Shown: positions 1-6,682 of the stretch, piece by piece
How positions within the stretch are numbered: the first letter of the stretch is position 1
Layout of the letters: each line of letters starts with the position of its first letter
Origin: an uncultured Erysipelotrichaceae bacterium
GTDB lineage: Bacteria; Bacillota_I; Bacilli_A; RF39; UBA660
Direction: 5' to 3'
Assembly: GCA_902766875.1 (NCBI GenBank)
Contig: CACXFI010000026.1
Coordinates: 1 to 18,126 of the forward strand
Length of the DNA stretch: 18,126 nucleotides
The notes under the pieces: generated by a model
The model's input: the letters and a program-made list of their open reading frames with translations, nothing else
Database searches by the model: none
Told to the model about the DNA's origin: nothing
Position numbers and translations under genes: made by a program

Positions 1-476
1 ACATATCTTTGTCCATTAGTTAGTCCTTTGAAATTACCATTAGCGATTATAGTATTATTTTTTATTAATTCCCATTTGAGATATTCATTTAAGAGATGGC
101 CATCTATGTTAGAGTCTATTAGAGCTATGTCATAGATAATGCCTTCATCTACAGGATTACCATCTGCTCCTTTTACGGTGAAATCTGATATAAAGATAGA
201 GTCTGAATAATTAGATAAACTACTTGGTGATATGGTATCACTAGTATTATCTATAGGTCTTAATCCTGATGGTGATAGAGATGTATTACCTGTAATTATT
301 ACATTATAAGTACCTGTATCTACTGATACTCTAGATCTTTTATCTACGTCAATAGCTAGAGTTACTCCAATAATTCCTATTATTGATACTATTAATAAGA
401 CTAGAATAGATTTTTTTAGTTTGGTTTTTTGTTTTGTTAGTTCTATGTTTTCATTATTATTATCTAGATTATTCAC
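1..476 (-). CDS. Membrane-anchored surface protein, partial (3' end beyond window)
   Basis: An open frame runs from a GTG at 476 to the window edge (158 codons plus 2 bases), so the C-terminus is missing. The GTG is preceded by AGGTGA with 5-nt spacing, and no in-frame ATG lies near. The protein has a short polar N-terminus rich in Asn and Lys (about residues 1-26), one hydrophobic segment (SILVLLIVSIIGIIGVTLA, about 27-45), then a Ser/Thr/Asn-rich, beta-looking region. This layout suggests a type II or uncleaved-signal membrane anchor with an extracytoplasmic domain. The stretch LKWELIKNNTIIANGNF resembles a motif I associate with TasA/camelysin-like exported proteins, but that is memory-based and weak. 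It lies 32 bp downstream of folD and is probably co-transcribed with it. No specific function is assigned. Confidence 0.7.
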   Translation of the reverse strand, partial: MNNLDNNNENIELTKQKTKLKKSILVLLIVSIIGIIGVTLAIDVDKRSRVSVDTGTYNVIITGNTSLSPSGLRPIDNTSDTISPSSLSNYSDSIFISDFTVKGADGNPVDEGIIYDIALIDSNIDGHLLNEYLKWELIKNNTIIANGNFKGLTNGQRY

Positions 477-508
477 ACTATCACCTACTATATGTATTAG
501 TATATCAT

Positions 509-1342
509 TTATTTATGTTTTTGTAAATTGTATGCTTTTAAAATATTTTTACCTAATTCGGCTACGGTCATTTGACCTACTCCACCTGGTACAGGAGTAA
601 TAGATTTTACTTTATCTATTACATCATTATAATCAACATCACCACAGATAGTATCATTATCTTTATTAATACCTACATCTATAATAATACTACCTTTTTT
701 TATCATATCTTTAGTTATATATTTCTTTTTACCTATGGCTACTACTAAGATATCTGCTTTTTTAGTTATTTTTGGTAAATCTTTAGTATAAGAATGACAT
801 AATGTTACGGTAGCATTTCTATTTATAAATAATTCTAATAATGGTCTTCCTACTAGATTGCTTCTTCCTAAGATTACTATATTTTGTCCTTCTATGGGTA
901 TTTTATAATAATCTAATAAGTCTATTATACCTATAGCAGTACAAGGATATAGACTATCTTTTTTGTGAGCTAGCATACCCATATTTATATCTGTTAAGCC
1001 ATCTACATCTTTTAGAGGGTTAATGCTATTTTCTATTGTAGTTTCATTTATGTGTTTAGGAAGTGGCATTTGAACTAGAATAGCATTAACATTATTATCA
1101 TTATTTATTTTATCTATTTCTTTTAATAAATATTCTTCTGTTACATCTTCAGGATATTTTTTTAATTCAAATTTATATCCTACTTGTTCACACATTTTAG
1201 CTTTGTTTCTTATATAAGTATTACTAGCAGGATTATCTCCTACTTGGATTACTACTAAGAAGGGAATAGTTTTTAATTTGGATACTTCTTTATTTAAGTT
1301 ATCTATTATATCTTTTTTTATTGTTCTCGCTTCTAATATCAT
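509..1342 (-). CDS. folD: Bifunctional methylenetetrahydrofolate dehydrogenase / methenyltetrahydrofolate cyclohydrolase
   Basis: Cytosolic FolD interconverts 5,10-methylene-THF, 5,10-methenyl-THF and 10-formyl-THF, supplying one-carbon units for purines and initiator formyl-Met-tRNA. The 277 aa match the usual length. Visible motifs are VGDNPAS..YIRNK (35-47) with the catalytic Tyr43 and Lys47, VQMPLP (90-95), KDVDG (111-115) and the Rossmann dinucleotide loop GRSNLVGRP (159-167). The C-terminal PVPGGVGQMT (250-259) replaces the usual Pro of GGVGPMT with Gln257, and PCTA (133-136) replaces the common PCTP. The start ATG has an AGAAGGAGT Shine-Dalgarno. The gene follows the small HTH-like gene by 12 bp and appears to be in the ABC-transporter operon. 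Confidence 0.96.
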   Translation of the reverse strand: MILEARTIKKDIIDNLNKEVSKLKTIPFLVVIQVGDNPASNTYIRNKAKMCEQVGYKFELKKYPEDVTEEYLLKEIDKINNDNNVNAILVQMPLPKHINETTIENSINPLKDVDGLTDINMGMLAHKKDSLYPCTAIGIIDLLDYYKIPIEGQNIVILGRSNLVGRPLLELFINRNATVTLCHSYTKDLPKITKKADILVVAIGKKKYITKDMIKKGSIIIDVGINKDNDTICGDVDYNDVIDKVKSITPVPGGVGQMTVAELGKNILKAYNLQKHK

Positions 1343-1354
1343 TTTAAACTCCTT

Positions 1355-1582
1355 CTATTTTTTTATTGTTTTAGTTTTTATATGCCCTTTTGTTGCTATT
1401 ATTATTTGAGAGTTATCTAGTGGAGAAGCTAGAGCATTAGATAATTTTTCTATTGGTATTCCTACTTCTTCTGCTAAGTATCTACCTGTATTATTATTTA
1501 TGATTTCTTCTATTATTTCAGAAGACATATTAGTTAATATATTATTTCTTTTCTTTAATTTATTTATTTTATTATTATTCAT
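1355..1582 (-). CDS. Small basic protein with possible helix-turn-helix
   Basis: I do not recognise this family. The chosen ATG at 1582 sits 5 nt after a GAGGTGG Shine-Dalgarno, giving 75 aa; an in-frame GTG at 1591 lies inside that Shine-Dalgarno and is unlikely to be the start. The start overlaps the stop of the upstream gene by 8 bp (ATGAATAA), implying translational coupling. Residues about 33-54 (TGRYLAEEVGIPIEKLSNAL) fit the spacing of a helix-turn-helix, with Ala and Gly at the usual places and Leu in the second helix. Both ends are rich in Lys and Asn. Given the overlap with a RelE/HigB-like gene in higB-higA order, an antitoxin-like or autoregulatory partner is possible. This is inference; the protein is shorter than typical HigA and the HTH is only a pattern match. 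Confidence 0.75.
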   Translation of the reverse strand: MNNNKINKLKKRNNILTNMSSEIIEEIINNNTGRYLAEEVGIPIEKLSNALASPLDNSQIIIATKGHIKTKTIKK

Positions 1583-2360
1583 TTCTTCCACCTCTTTTTT
1601 TAGATGTACTATAAATATTTGCTAATATTTCTTTATTATGTTCTTCTAGTTGGGACATATCCTCACCATTTTTTAATTTAGTTCTTACCATATTAACATA
1701 TTGTTCTGAATTTTTTAACATAGATTCTACTGTTAATCTATCAGCCTTGGAAAAGTTATCTTTTTTAGACATAGCTCCAATTATTATTATGTAATCTTCT
1801 GCATATCTATAATAAATTCTTGATTGATAATCTTTCACTTCATATACATCTTTAAATTGATCTATTAATTGTTTTTGTTGTCTTGGGTCAAAATTTTCTA
1901 TATCATTTTCTAATCTGCTTATTAAATCTAAGTAGCTATCGTAAGTTTTAGAGTCAACATTTCTTTTTAACCATGCTAAATCTTTTTCTACCATAACATT
2001 GCCATAAGTATTAGTTGCAAATAATAGTTTTCTTTTATTATCTGGTTCTTGTGTTTTTGGTTCTTTTTTATCTTCTTTTTGTTCTTGTTTTAATTCTTCT
2101 ATATATTGCATCTTTTTTCTTAATTCTTGTAATTCACTAATTAACTCTTCTCTATCATTGCTAGAAGATATATTTTTTATAAAATCTTCATATTCTTTAT
2201 ATTCTTCTACTATTAATGAAGATATTATTTCTAATTGTTCTTCATATGTTCCAAAATCTCCATAATTTATATTTTTGTTGGGTAAATCTTTAACAAATTG
2301 TTCAAAATCTAAACCTATTATTGTTTTATAAAATTCTTTTATTTGTTCTTTATTATCCAT
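1575..2360 (-). CDS. Protein with helical N-terminal domain and RelE/HigB-like C-terminal domain
   Basis: 261 aa; no exact family recognised. Residues 1-80 are predicted helical and acidic. Residues 80-108 are a Lys/Glu/Gln-rich, probably coiled-coil or disordered linker. Residues about 111-225 resemble the RelE/HigB (Gp49-like) toxin fold: a helical part (EKDLAWLKRNVDS, ISRLENDIENF), then a strand pair around YEVKDYQSRIYYRY (173-186), the hydrophobic strand YIIIIGAMSKK (190-200) with the Lys-Lys end often seen in HigB proteins, and a C-terminal helix. Standalone toxins of this family are near 100-120 aa, so the N-terminal half is extra. The start has AGGTGA 5 nt upstream. It lies 9 bp after the ABC permease gene and overlaps the small HTH-like gene by 8 bp. 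Toxin activity is not shown; it could be a housekeeping regulator that borrowed the fold. Confidence 0.85.
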   Translation of the reverse strand: MDNKEQIKEFYKTIIGLDFEQFVKDLPNKNINYGDFGTYEEQLEIISSLIVEEYKEYEDFIKNISSSNDREELISELQELRKKMQYIEELKQEQKEDKKEPKTQEPDNKRKLLFATNTYGNVMVEKDLAWLKRNVDSKTYDSYLDLISRLENDIENFDPRQQKQLIDQFKDVYEVKDYQSRIYYRYAEDYIIIIGAMSKKDNFSKADRLTVESMLKNSEQYVNMVRTKLKNGEDMSQLEEHNKEILANIYSTSKKRGGRNE

Positions 2361-2369
2361 TTATTTCAC

Positions 2370-3674
2370 CTATTTCTCTTTCATGGCTTTAAACATTTTT
2401 TTCCAAAGATTGGTACTAGAATAATTTAATATTCCTTGTTTATATATTTTTAATCCGTATTTAAATAATAGATGGATTGTTAATAATAGTAATACTATGG
2501 ATATTATTACATCTACTAAACCTATCTGTCCTAATGATAATAATGATGGTATTAATAAGGCTGATAGGAATGGTATATATGATAATACTTTGATAAAGAT
2601 ACTTCCATTAAACATAGAAGCCATTATAGATAAGTAATATCCTAATAGAGATACTACTATTATTGGAGTTTGGACTTGTTGGAAATCTTCTATATTTGTA
2701 GTCATAGAAGCTAAGATAGCGGCTACTAGAGAATATGCTACAAAAGTAATTAGCATAAGTATTAAAGATATTGGTATTATGTAAGATAATTTATCTAAGA
2801 ATCCTGTATCTTTTATGTTATTATACATTTCTGTTACAAAACTAGTACTATTTGGATCAATTAACTCTCCACTTAAAGTAGTTCTTAATATTAATCCTAA
2901 TACTAAATATATTATTAATAATAGTCCTTGAGATAGTACAAAGGTATTACCTGCTATTAGTTTTGAGAAAAAATGAGTTTTAGGAGAAACATTAGAAATA
3001 ATTATTTCCATACTTTTAGTAGTTTTTTCTTCATTTATTTCGGCTCCTATCATTTGAACTAAGAACATAGTTAGCATAAAGAATGGTAATATTATTATAG
3101 GAAATATTACATTCATAACAATATCCATATTAGTATCATTAGTACTATCTGTATCTAATATTGTTTTGGTTAGAGTTGGTGTATTATTTAAATCTTTAAC
3201 AATATTTGGAGATAAATTATATTTATTTATAACTAAATTATTTTTTATTGAATCTAGGGAATAAGATATTAGTTGTGTTGTAGTTGGGTTAATATAGGTG
3301 TTAGCGGTTATATTAGCATTTAAATAATTAATATTATCATTATTTATTACTAATATTAAATCATCTTTATCTTTTATTTCTTCTTTAGCTTCTTCATAAG
3401 TTTTAGTATATTTAACTAAAGTAGTATTAGTAGATAATTGTTTTGAGTATTCATTATAAATATTACTGAAACTATCATATACTTCATTTGTGTTATCTAT
3501 TACTAGGATATTGATATTATTATCAAAATCTCCACCAAAAAATTTTATAATATTATCTATGTTGATTAATCCGATTATTACTACTGCTAATATTATATTA
3601 GCTACTAAAAACCATTTAGTTTTCATTTTTTTATTTAGGCTTATTTTTGTTAAATATAATAATTTATTGTTCAT
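2370..3674 (-). CDS. ABC-2 type transporter permease (NatB/YhaP-like)
   Basis: 434 aa integral membrane subunit of an ABC exporter paired with the ATPase just upstream. Topology is typical: one N-terminal segment (about 21-40), a large extracytoplasmic region of ~140 residues rich in Asn and Thr, then five or six segments in the C-terminal half (for example VIFPIIILPFFMLTMFLVQM, then VLSQGLLLIIYLVLGLI). The cytoplasmic motif EINEEKTTKSMEIIISN after the second segment matches the conserved GxxxEKexgT.E.ll element of ABC2_membrane_3 proteins, the likely coupling site to the ATPase. The ATG at 3674 has AGGTGA 5 nt upstream; an in-frame GTG at 3683 lies inside that site. It overlaps the ATPase gene by 11 bp. 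NatB-like systems export Na+ or act in stress or antibiotic resistance, but the substrate cannot be read from sequence. Confidence 0.93.
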   Translation of the reverse strand: MNNKLLYLTKISLNKKMKTKWFLVANIILAVVIIGLINIDNIIKFFGGDFDNNINILVIDNTNEVYDSFSNIYNEYSKQLSTNTTLVKYTKTYEEAKEEIKDKDDLILVINNDNINYLNANITANTYINPTTTQLISYSLDSIKNNLVINKYNLSPNIVKDLNNTPTLTKTILDTDSTNDTNMDIVMNVIFPIIILPFFMLTMFLVQMIGAEINEEKTTKSMEIIISNVSPKTHFFSKLIAGNTFVLSQGLLLIIYLVLGLILRTTLSGELIDPNSTSFVTEMYNNIKDTGFLDKLSYIIPISLILMLITFVAYSLVAAILASMTTNIEDFQQVQTPIIVVSLLGYYLSIMASMFNGSIFIKVLSYIPFLSALLIPSLLSLGQIGLVDVIISIVLLLLTIHLLFKYGLKIYKQGILNYSSTNLWKKMFKAMKEK

Positions 3675-4563
3675 AAGATTCACCTACTATACTTATAAAT
3701 ATTTCATTTAAAGTAGCATCTTCAACATAAAATTTAGTAATGTTATCTGAATTAGATATTGCTTTAAAAACTTTAGGTATATATTTTTTATCTTCTAATT
3801 CTACTTTATATTGTAATTCGTTTTTAGTAACATTAATTACTCCATCTAAAGATTTTATTTTGTCTTTATCAATACTTCCTTCTATTATGATATTTTTCTT
3901 TTTATAGTTATCTTTTATATCTTTTAGATATCCTGATAATACAGTCTTTCCTTTTACTAGAATTAATAGTTTTTCACAGAATAATTCAACATGTTCCATT
4001 CTATGAGATGAGAAAATTATTATTGTTCCTTTTTCTTTTAATTCTAAGATTACTTCTTTAAACAGTTCGACATTTACAGGATCTAGTCCTGAGAATGGTT
4101 CATCTAGTATTAATAGTTTAGGTTCATGTATTATAGAACTTATGAATTGTATTTTTTGTTGGTTACCTTTAGATAGTTCTTTTATTTTTTTGCTTTTATA
4201 TTCTTCTATATCAAATCTTTTTAACCAGTAATCTAATTTTTTTTCTATAGTTAGTTCATCCATTCCTTTTAGAACACCATAGTATTCTATTTGATCTTTA
4301 ACTGTTAATTTTAGAATTAGGCTTCTTTCTTCTGTTAAAAACCCTATTTTATCCGTCATGGTATAATCTATTTTTTTACCATTTAATGTAATTTCGCCTG
4401 TATAATCGTCAAGTAAGCCCATAATCATTCTAAAAGTTGTAGTTTTACCAGCTCCATTTAGACCTAATAGTCCAAATATTTCTCCTTCTTTTACTTCAAA
4501 ATTTAAGTCATTTACTGCACATAAGTCCCCATAGTATTTGGTTACATTTTTTACTTTTAACAT
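3664..4563 (-). CDS. ABC transporter ATP-binding protein (NatA-like)
   Basis: 299 aa cytoplasmic ATPase that would power the adjoining permease. Walker A GLNGAGKT is at 34-41, the signature LSKGNQQ at 130-136, Walker B LLILDEP at 150-156 followed by FSGLDP, and the switch His at 187 in SSHRMEHVE. LSKGNQQK and the C-terminal ~80 residues (from LSGYLKDIKDNY) fit the NatA/YhaQ group with a DUF4162-type C-terminal domain. The start ATG at 4563 follows CGAGGTGA by 5 nt; the in-frame GTG at 4572 is part of that Shine-Dalgarno. It is the first gene after the rplT terminator and probably heads a six-gene transcript with permease, RelE-like, HTH-like, folD and the surface-protein gene. Confidence 0.96.
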   Translation of the reverse strand: MLKVKNVTKYYGDLCAVNDLNFEVKEGEIFGLLGLNGAGKTTTFRMIMGLLDDYTGEITLNGKKIDYTMTDKIGFLTEERSLILKLTVKDQIEYYGVLKGMDELTIEKKLDYWLKRFDIEEYKSKKIKELSKGNQQKIQFISSIIHEPKLLILDEPFSGLDPVNVELFKEVILELKEKGTIIIFSSHRMEHVELFCEKLLILVKGKTVLSGYLKDIKDNYKKKNIIIEGSIDKDKIKSLDGVINVTKNELQYKVELEDKKYIPKVFKAISNSDNITKFYVEDATLNEIFISIVGESYEQ

Positions 4564-4584
4564 GATAGTCACCTCGTTATTTTT

Positions 4585-4613
4585 ATTATATCATTATGTA
4601 AAAAAAAATACTA
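4585..4613 (-). promoter_or_regulatory. Possible extended -10 promoter for the ABC operon
   Basis: On the minus strand TGATATAAT (4585-4593) gives an extended -10 (TGnTATAAT). The hexamer 17 bp upstream, TAGTAT (4608-4613), is a poor -35 and lies in the rplT terminator hairpin. Transcription would start about 15-20 nt before the ATPase Shine-Dalgarno. Readthrough of the terminator is the alternative. Confidence 0.45.
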
Positions 4614-4629
4614 GATTGTACTAGTATTT
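4600..4629 (-). terminator. Intrinsic terminator after rplT
   Basis: On the minus strand AAATACTAG and CTAGTATTT form a perfect 9-bp stem around a 6-nt loop (TACAAT), followed by an uninterrupted T run (9 T counting those in the stem). It sits 6 bp past the rplT stop and closes the infC-rpmI-rplT operon. Confidence 0.9.
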
Positions 4630-4635
4630 AATTTA

Positions 4636-5202
4636 TTACTTTTCTTCTTTTTTAGTAGTTTTTTTAGTTGTTGTAGTTTTCTTTGTTGTTTCTTTCTTTT
4701 CTGTTGTTGATTTCTTAGTAGTTGTAGTTGTCTTTTTAGCAGCTGTTGTTGTTTTCTTTGCTGCAGGTTTCTTTTCTTCTTTTACTTCTACTTTTTCTTC
4801 TTTTTTAGTTTCTGCTTTAGTTACTGTTTTTGGAGTATATGCTTTTCCTTCTAGAGCATCTTTTGCTATTACTACTAAATCCTTAAATGTTTCTGGGCTA
4901 TCGATAGCTACTTCACTTAACATTTTTCTATTGATAGTTACTCCAGCTTTAGTAAGACCATTTATGAATCTTGAATATGTTATTTCATTTTGTTTACATG
5001 CAGCATTAATTCTTGCTATCCATAACTTTCTAAATTCTCTTTTCTTTTGTCTTCTATCTCTATAAGCATATTGTCCTGAATGCATTAATTGTTCATGAGC
5101 AGTCTTATATAATCTATGTTTACTTCCAAAGTATCCTTTAGCTTCTTTTAATACTTTTTTTCTTCTAGCACGTGCTACTGTGCCGCCTTTTACTCTTGCC
5201 AT
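4636..5202 (-). CDS. rplT: 50S ribosomal protein L20 with long Lys/Thr-rich C-terminal tail
   Basis: The first ~119 residues are a standard L20: [48 protein letters not shown], and the C-terminal globular part ending near DALEGKAY. L20 binds 23S rRNA early in large-subunit assembly and in Firmicutes represses its own operon. The usual length is 115-120 aa; this one is 188. Residues about 120-188 are a low-complexity tail of Lys, Thr, Glu and Ala, with repeats like KKTTTTTKK and KKEETKK-type blocks, probably disordered. AAGGAGG lies 8 nt before the ATG, and rpmI ends 18 bp upstream. There is no frameshift: the tail continues in frame to a TAA followed by the operon terminator. Confidence 0.97.
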   Translation of the reverse strand: MARVKGGTVARARRKKVLKEAKGYFGSKHRLYKTAHEQLMHSGQYAYRDRRQKKREFRKLWIARINAACKQNEITYSRFINGLTKAGVTINRKMLSEVAIDSPETFKDLVVIAKDALEGKAYTPKTVTKAETKKEEKVEVKEEKKPAAKKTTTAAKKTTTTTKKSTTEKKETTKKTTTTKKTTKKEEK

Positions 5203-5220
5203 TATTACGTCCTCCTTCTC

Positions 5221-5430
5221 TTAAATTAAGTCTTTGATTCTCTTGTAATCAGATTTACTTAATACTGAGCCTTTCCTTTTTTGTCTACTTCTTTTGGCAT
5301 TATTTTTACCAGTATTGTGGTTAATACCTTGTCTAGTAATCTTTATTGAACCACTTTGTCTTTTCTTGAAAACTTTAGCAGCACCTTTATGTGTTTTCAT
5401 TTTATTTTTGCTTTTCTTTAATTTTGCCAT
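5221..5430 (-). CDS. rpmI: 50S ribosomal protein L35
   Basis: 69 aa, close to the family length of 64-66. The conserved core MKTHKGAAKVFKK begins at residue 11, and the C-terminal SKSDYKRIKDLI is the typical L35 ending. The ten residues before MKTH are a small N-terminal extension. The first ATG is favoured because AGGAGG lies 8 nt before it, while Met11 has no Shine-Dalgarno. It lies between infC and rplT with 12- and 18-bp gaps, the conserved operon order. L35 is a small basic protein of the large subunit. Confidence 0.95.
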   Translation of the reverse strand: MAKLKKSKNKMKTHKGAAKVFKKRQSGSIKITRQGINHNTGKNNAKRSRQKRKGSVLSKSDYKRIKDLI

Positions 5431-5442
5431 TTTATATTCCTC

Positions 5443-5964
5443 CTACTTTTTTGGTGTCAATTGCATAAATATCGTACGACCTTCTAACTTAGGTTTAATT
5501 TCTACTGTTGCAATATCACTTAGAGCTTCTTCAAATCTTTCTAAGACTTCTTTAGCTAATTCAGGATGAGCGATTTGTCTTCCTTTAAATCTAATACTAG
5601 CTTTAATTTTAGCTCCTTTTTCTAAGTTCTTACGGGCGTTATTAACCCTTGTGTTGAAATCATGAGTATCAATAGTTACTGATAATCTGAATTCTTTAAT
5701 ATCTACAGTAGCTTCTCTTTGTTTTTTCTGAGTATCTTTTGCTTTCTTTTTCTTTTCATAACGGAATTTGTTATAATCCATTATTTTGCATACTGGTGGA
5801 TTTGAATTTTCATTCATTAATACTAAATCAAATCCAGCATAACTTGCAATAGTTAAAGCATCTTTCTTACTCTTAATACCTAGTTGTTCTCCATTTGGTC
5901 CTATGACCATCATTTCCTTACATCTTATTTGGTCATTGATAAGGTTTTCCCTCTCTTTAGCGAT
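5443..5964 (-). CDS. infC: Translation initiation factor IF-3, apparent AUC start codon
   Basis: IF-3 binds the 30S subunit, keeps it apart from 50S and proofreads start codons and initiator tRNA. The N-domain (LINDQIRCKEMMVIGPNGEQLG) and the linker signature KIMDYNKFRYEKKK match the IF3 family pattern. The C-domain runs from VDIKEFRLSVTID to IFMQLTPKK. From the proposed start the protein has 173 residues, the normal length. GGAGGTG ends 6 nt before an in-frame ATC at 5964-5962, placed where IF3 proteins begin (x-AKERENLIND). The upstream in-frame ATG at 5979 overlaps the Shine-Dalgarno and TTG at 5994 lies in a terminator hairpin, so neither is likely. Non-AUG (AUU-type) starts are known for infC in E. 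coli and Bacillus and allow self-regulation. Confidence 0.94.
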   Translation of the reverse strand: MAKERENLINDQIRCKEMMVIGPNGEQLGIKSKKDALTIASYAGFDLVLMNENSNPPVCKIMDYNKFRYEKKKKAKDTQKKQREATVDIKEFRLSVTIDTHDFNTRVNNARKNLEKGAKIKASIRFKGRQIAHPELAKEVLERFEEALSDIATVEIKPKLEGRTIFMQLTPKK

Positions 5965-6117
5965 ATGTAACACCTCCATAAAAAATGAATACAAAAGAGT
6001 TTGTATTCATCTAATTAGCCTAATTAATCTATATTGTATTATTATTTGTTATTGGCTGTTTACCTAAAGCTATGAGCAATCAGGTGAGATAAATACATCT
6101 TCTTTCCGTTTCGTTTC
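5965..6117 (-). promoter_or_regulatory. Ribosomal protein L20-type leader (transcription attenuator) of infC-rpmI-rplT
   Basis: About 150 nt of untranslated RNA lies between the predicted start site (~6117) and infC. It ends in a strong terminator just before the infC Shine-Dalgarno. The 5' segment TGTATTTATCT (6087-6097) can pair over 11 positions, with one G-U, with AGATGAATACA (6002-6012), which is the 5' arm of that terminator; this makes an antiterminator. Between them is a structured core (CACCTGATTGCTCATAG, then CTTTAGGTAAACAGCC) in which ACCT/AGGT and GCT/AGC can pair. In B. subtilis L20 represses this operon by attenuation at such a leader (Rfam L20_leader). Identification rests on position and architecture; I could not run a covariance model. 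Confidence 0.8.
5980..6010 (-). terminator. Leader terminator (attenuator) before infC
   Basis: On the minus strand ATGAATACAAA and TTTGTATTCAT form a perfect 11-bp stem with a CTCT loop (5985-6010), followed by TTTTTTA. It ends 2 bp before the infC Shine-Dalgarno GGAGG, so it must be conditional. It is the off-state of the L20-type leader. Confidence 0.88.
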
Positions 6118-6123
6118 GTGTTA

Positions 6124-6152
6124 ATTATATTATAAATATATTTATAAGTCAA
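6124..6152 (-). promoter_or_regulatory. Sigma-A-type promoter of infC-rpmI-rplT
   Basis: TTGACT (-35, 6147-6152) and TATAAT (-10, 6124-6129) are 17 bp apart on the minus strand, one mismatch from consensus. The spacer is all A and T. The predicted start is near 6117, giving a ~150-nt leader. It lies just past the stop of the upstream unknown gene. Confidence 0.88.
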
Positions 6153-6170
6153 GGATTTATGACAATTATT

Positions 6171-6662
6171 TTATAATAATTTTAATTTTGTTTTCTTTTT
6201 TACTTTGTTATTAGGATGATTTTTGTATATTTTATTTATATTATTACCTACTATATTATTTAATTCATCTTTAACTTTTAATTCTGTAATTGGTACAACT
6301 CCTGTGATAATTTTTTTGCCTTCTTCAACAGTTATTATAGAACTACAATCTAAGATATATTCTTGAGAGTAAATATTTCCTTTTTGATCATATATGGTTA
6401 TGTGCCCTAATTTAGAATTATTAATATCATCTATATTATATTCATATTGAAATCTTACAGTATATCCTTTTCTAGGTTCTGGCATTTTCAAATTAGAAAA
6501 TTTTATATCTTGTCTAGATAGTAGTTTTCCGTATCCTTTTACTTTAGATATATTTTTATCTATAGTTTCTTTTTTTACAAATAATATTTTATTTTTTTCA
6601 TCTAATATTAAATCTAAAATAGAATTAGTTTTTTCTAATTCTATTCTTTTTCTTTTTATCAT
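6171..6662 (-). CDS. Unrecognised basic protein, 163 aa
   Basis: I do not recognise the family. The protein starts MIKRKRIELEK after GGGGG at 7 nt and ends in a Lys-rich tail (NNKVKKKTKLKLL). The middle reads as alternating beta strands (GYTVRFQYEYNIDD, GHITIYDQKGNIYSQEYIL, SIITVEEGKKIITGVVPITEL). There is no signal peptide or membrane segment, and one Cys. The mix of basic ends and a beta core would suit a nucleic-acid or ribosome-associated protein, but this is a guess. It begins 20 bp after ruvA in the place ruvB often takes, though it has no ATPase motifs. No clear terminator follows; the infC promoter starts 19 bp downstream of the stop. Confidence 0.82.
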   Translation of the reverse strand: MIKRKRIELEKTNSILDLILDEKNKILFVKKETIDKNISKVKGYGKLLSRQDIKFSNLKMPEPRKGYTVRFQYEYNIDDINNSKLGHITIYDQKGNIYSQEYILDCSSIITVEEGKKIITGVVPITELKVKDELNNIVGNNINKIYKNHPNNKVKKKTKLKLL

Positions 6663-6682
6663 TGTATTCCCCCTTTGTATTT

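Noticed and set aside
3675..3683. Upstream in-frame GTG for the ABC permease (similar cases at 4572 and 1591)
   Set aside because: In each case the GTG is part of the AGGTG Shine-Dalgarno that serves the ATG downstream, so it cannot be the start codon.
4720..4830. Repeat-like DNA in the rplT 3' part as a tandem repeat or CRISPR-like array
   Set aside because: The periodicity comes from Lys/Thr codons of the L20 tail; there are no regular unit lengths or spacers.
5294..5569. Plus-strand 91-codon open frame
   Set aside because: Antisense to rpmI and infC, both firmly identified.
6165..6190. AATTATT/AATAATT hairpin at the end of the 163-aa gene as a terminator
   Set aside because: The stem is only A-T pairs and no T run follows on the minus strand; too weak to call.
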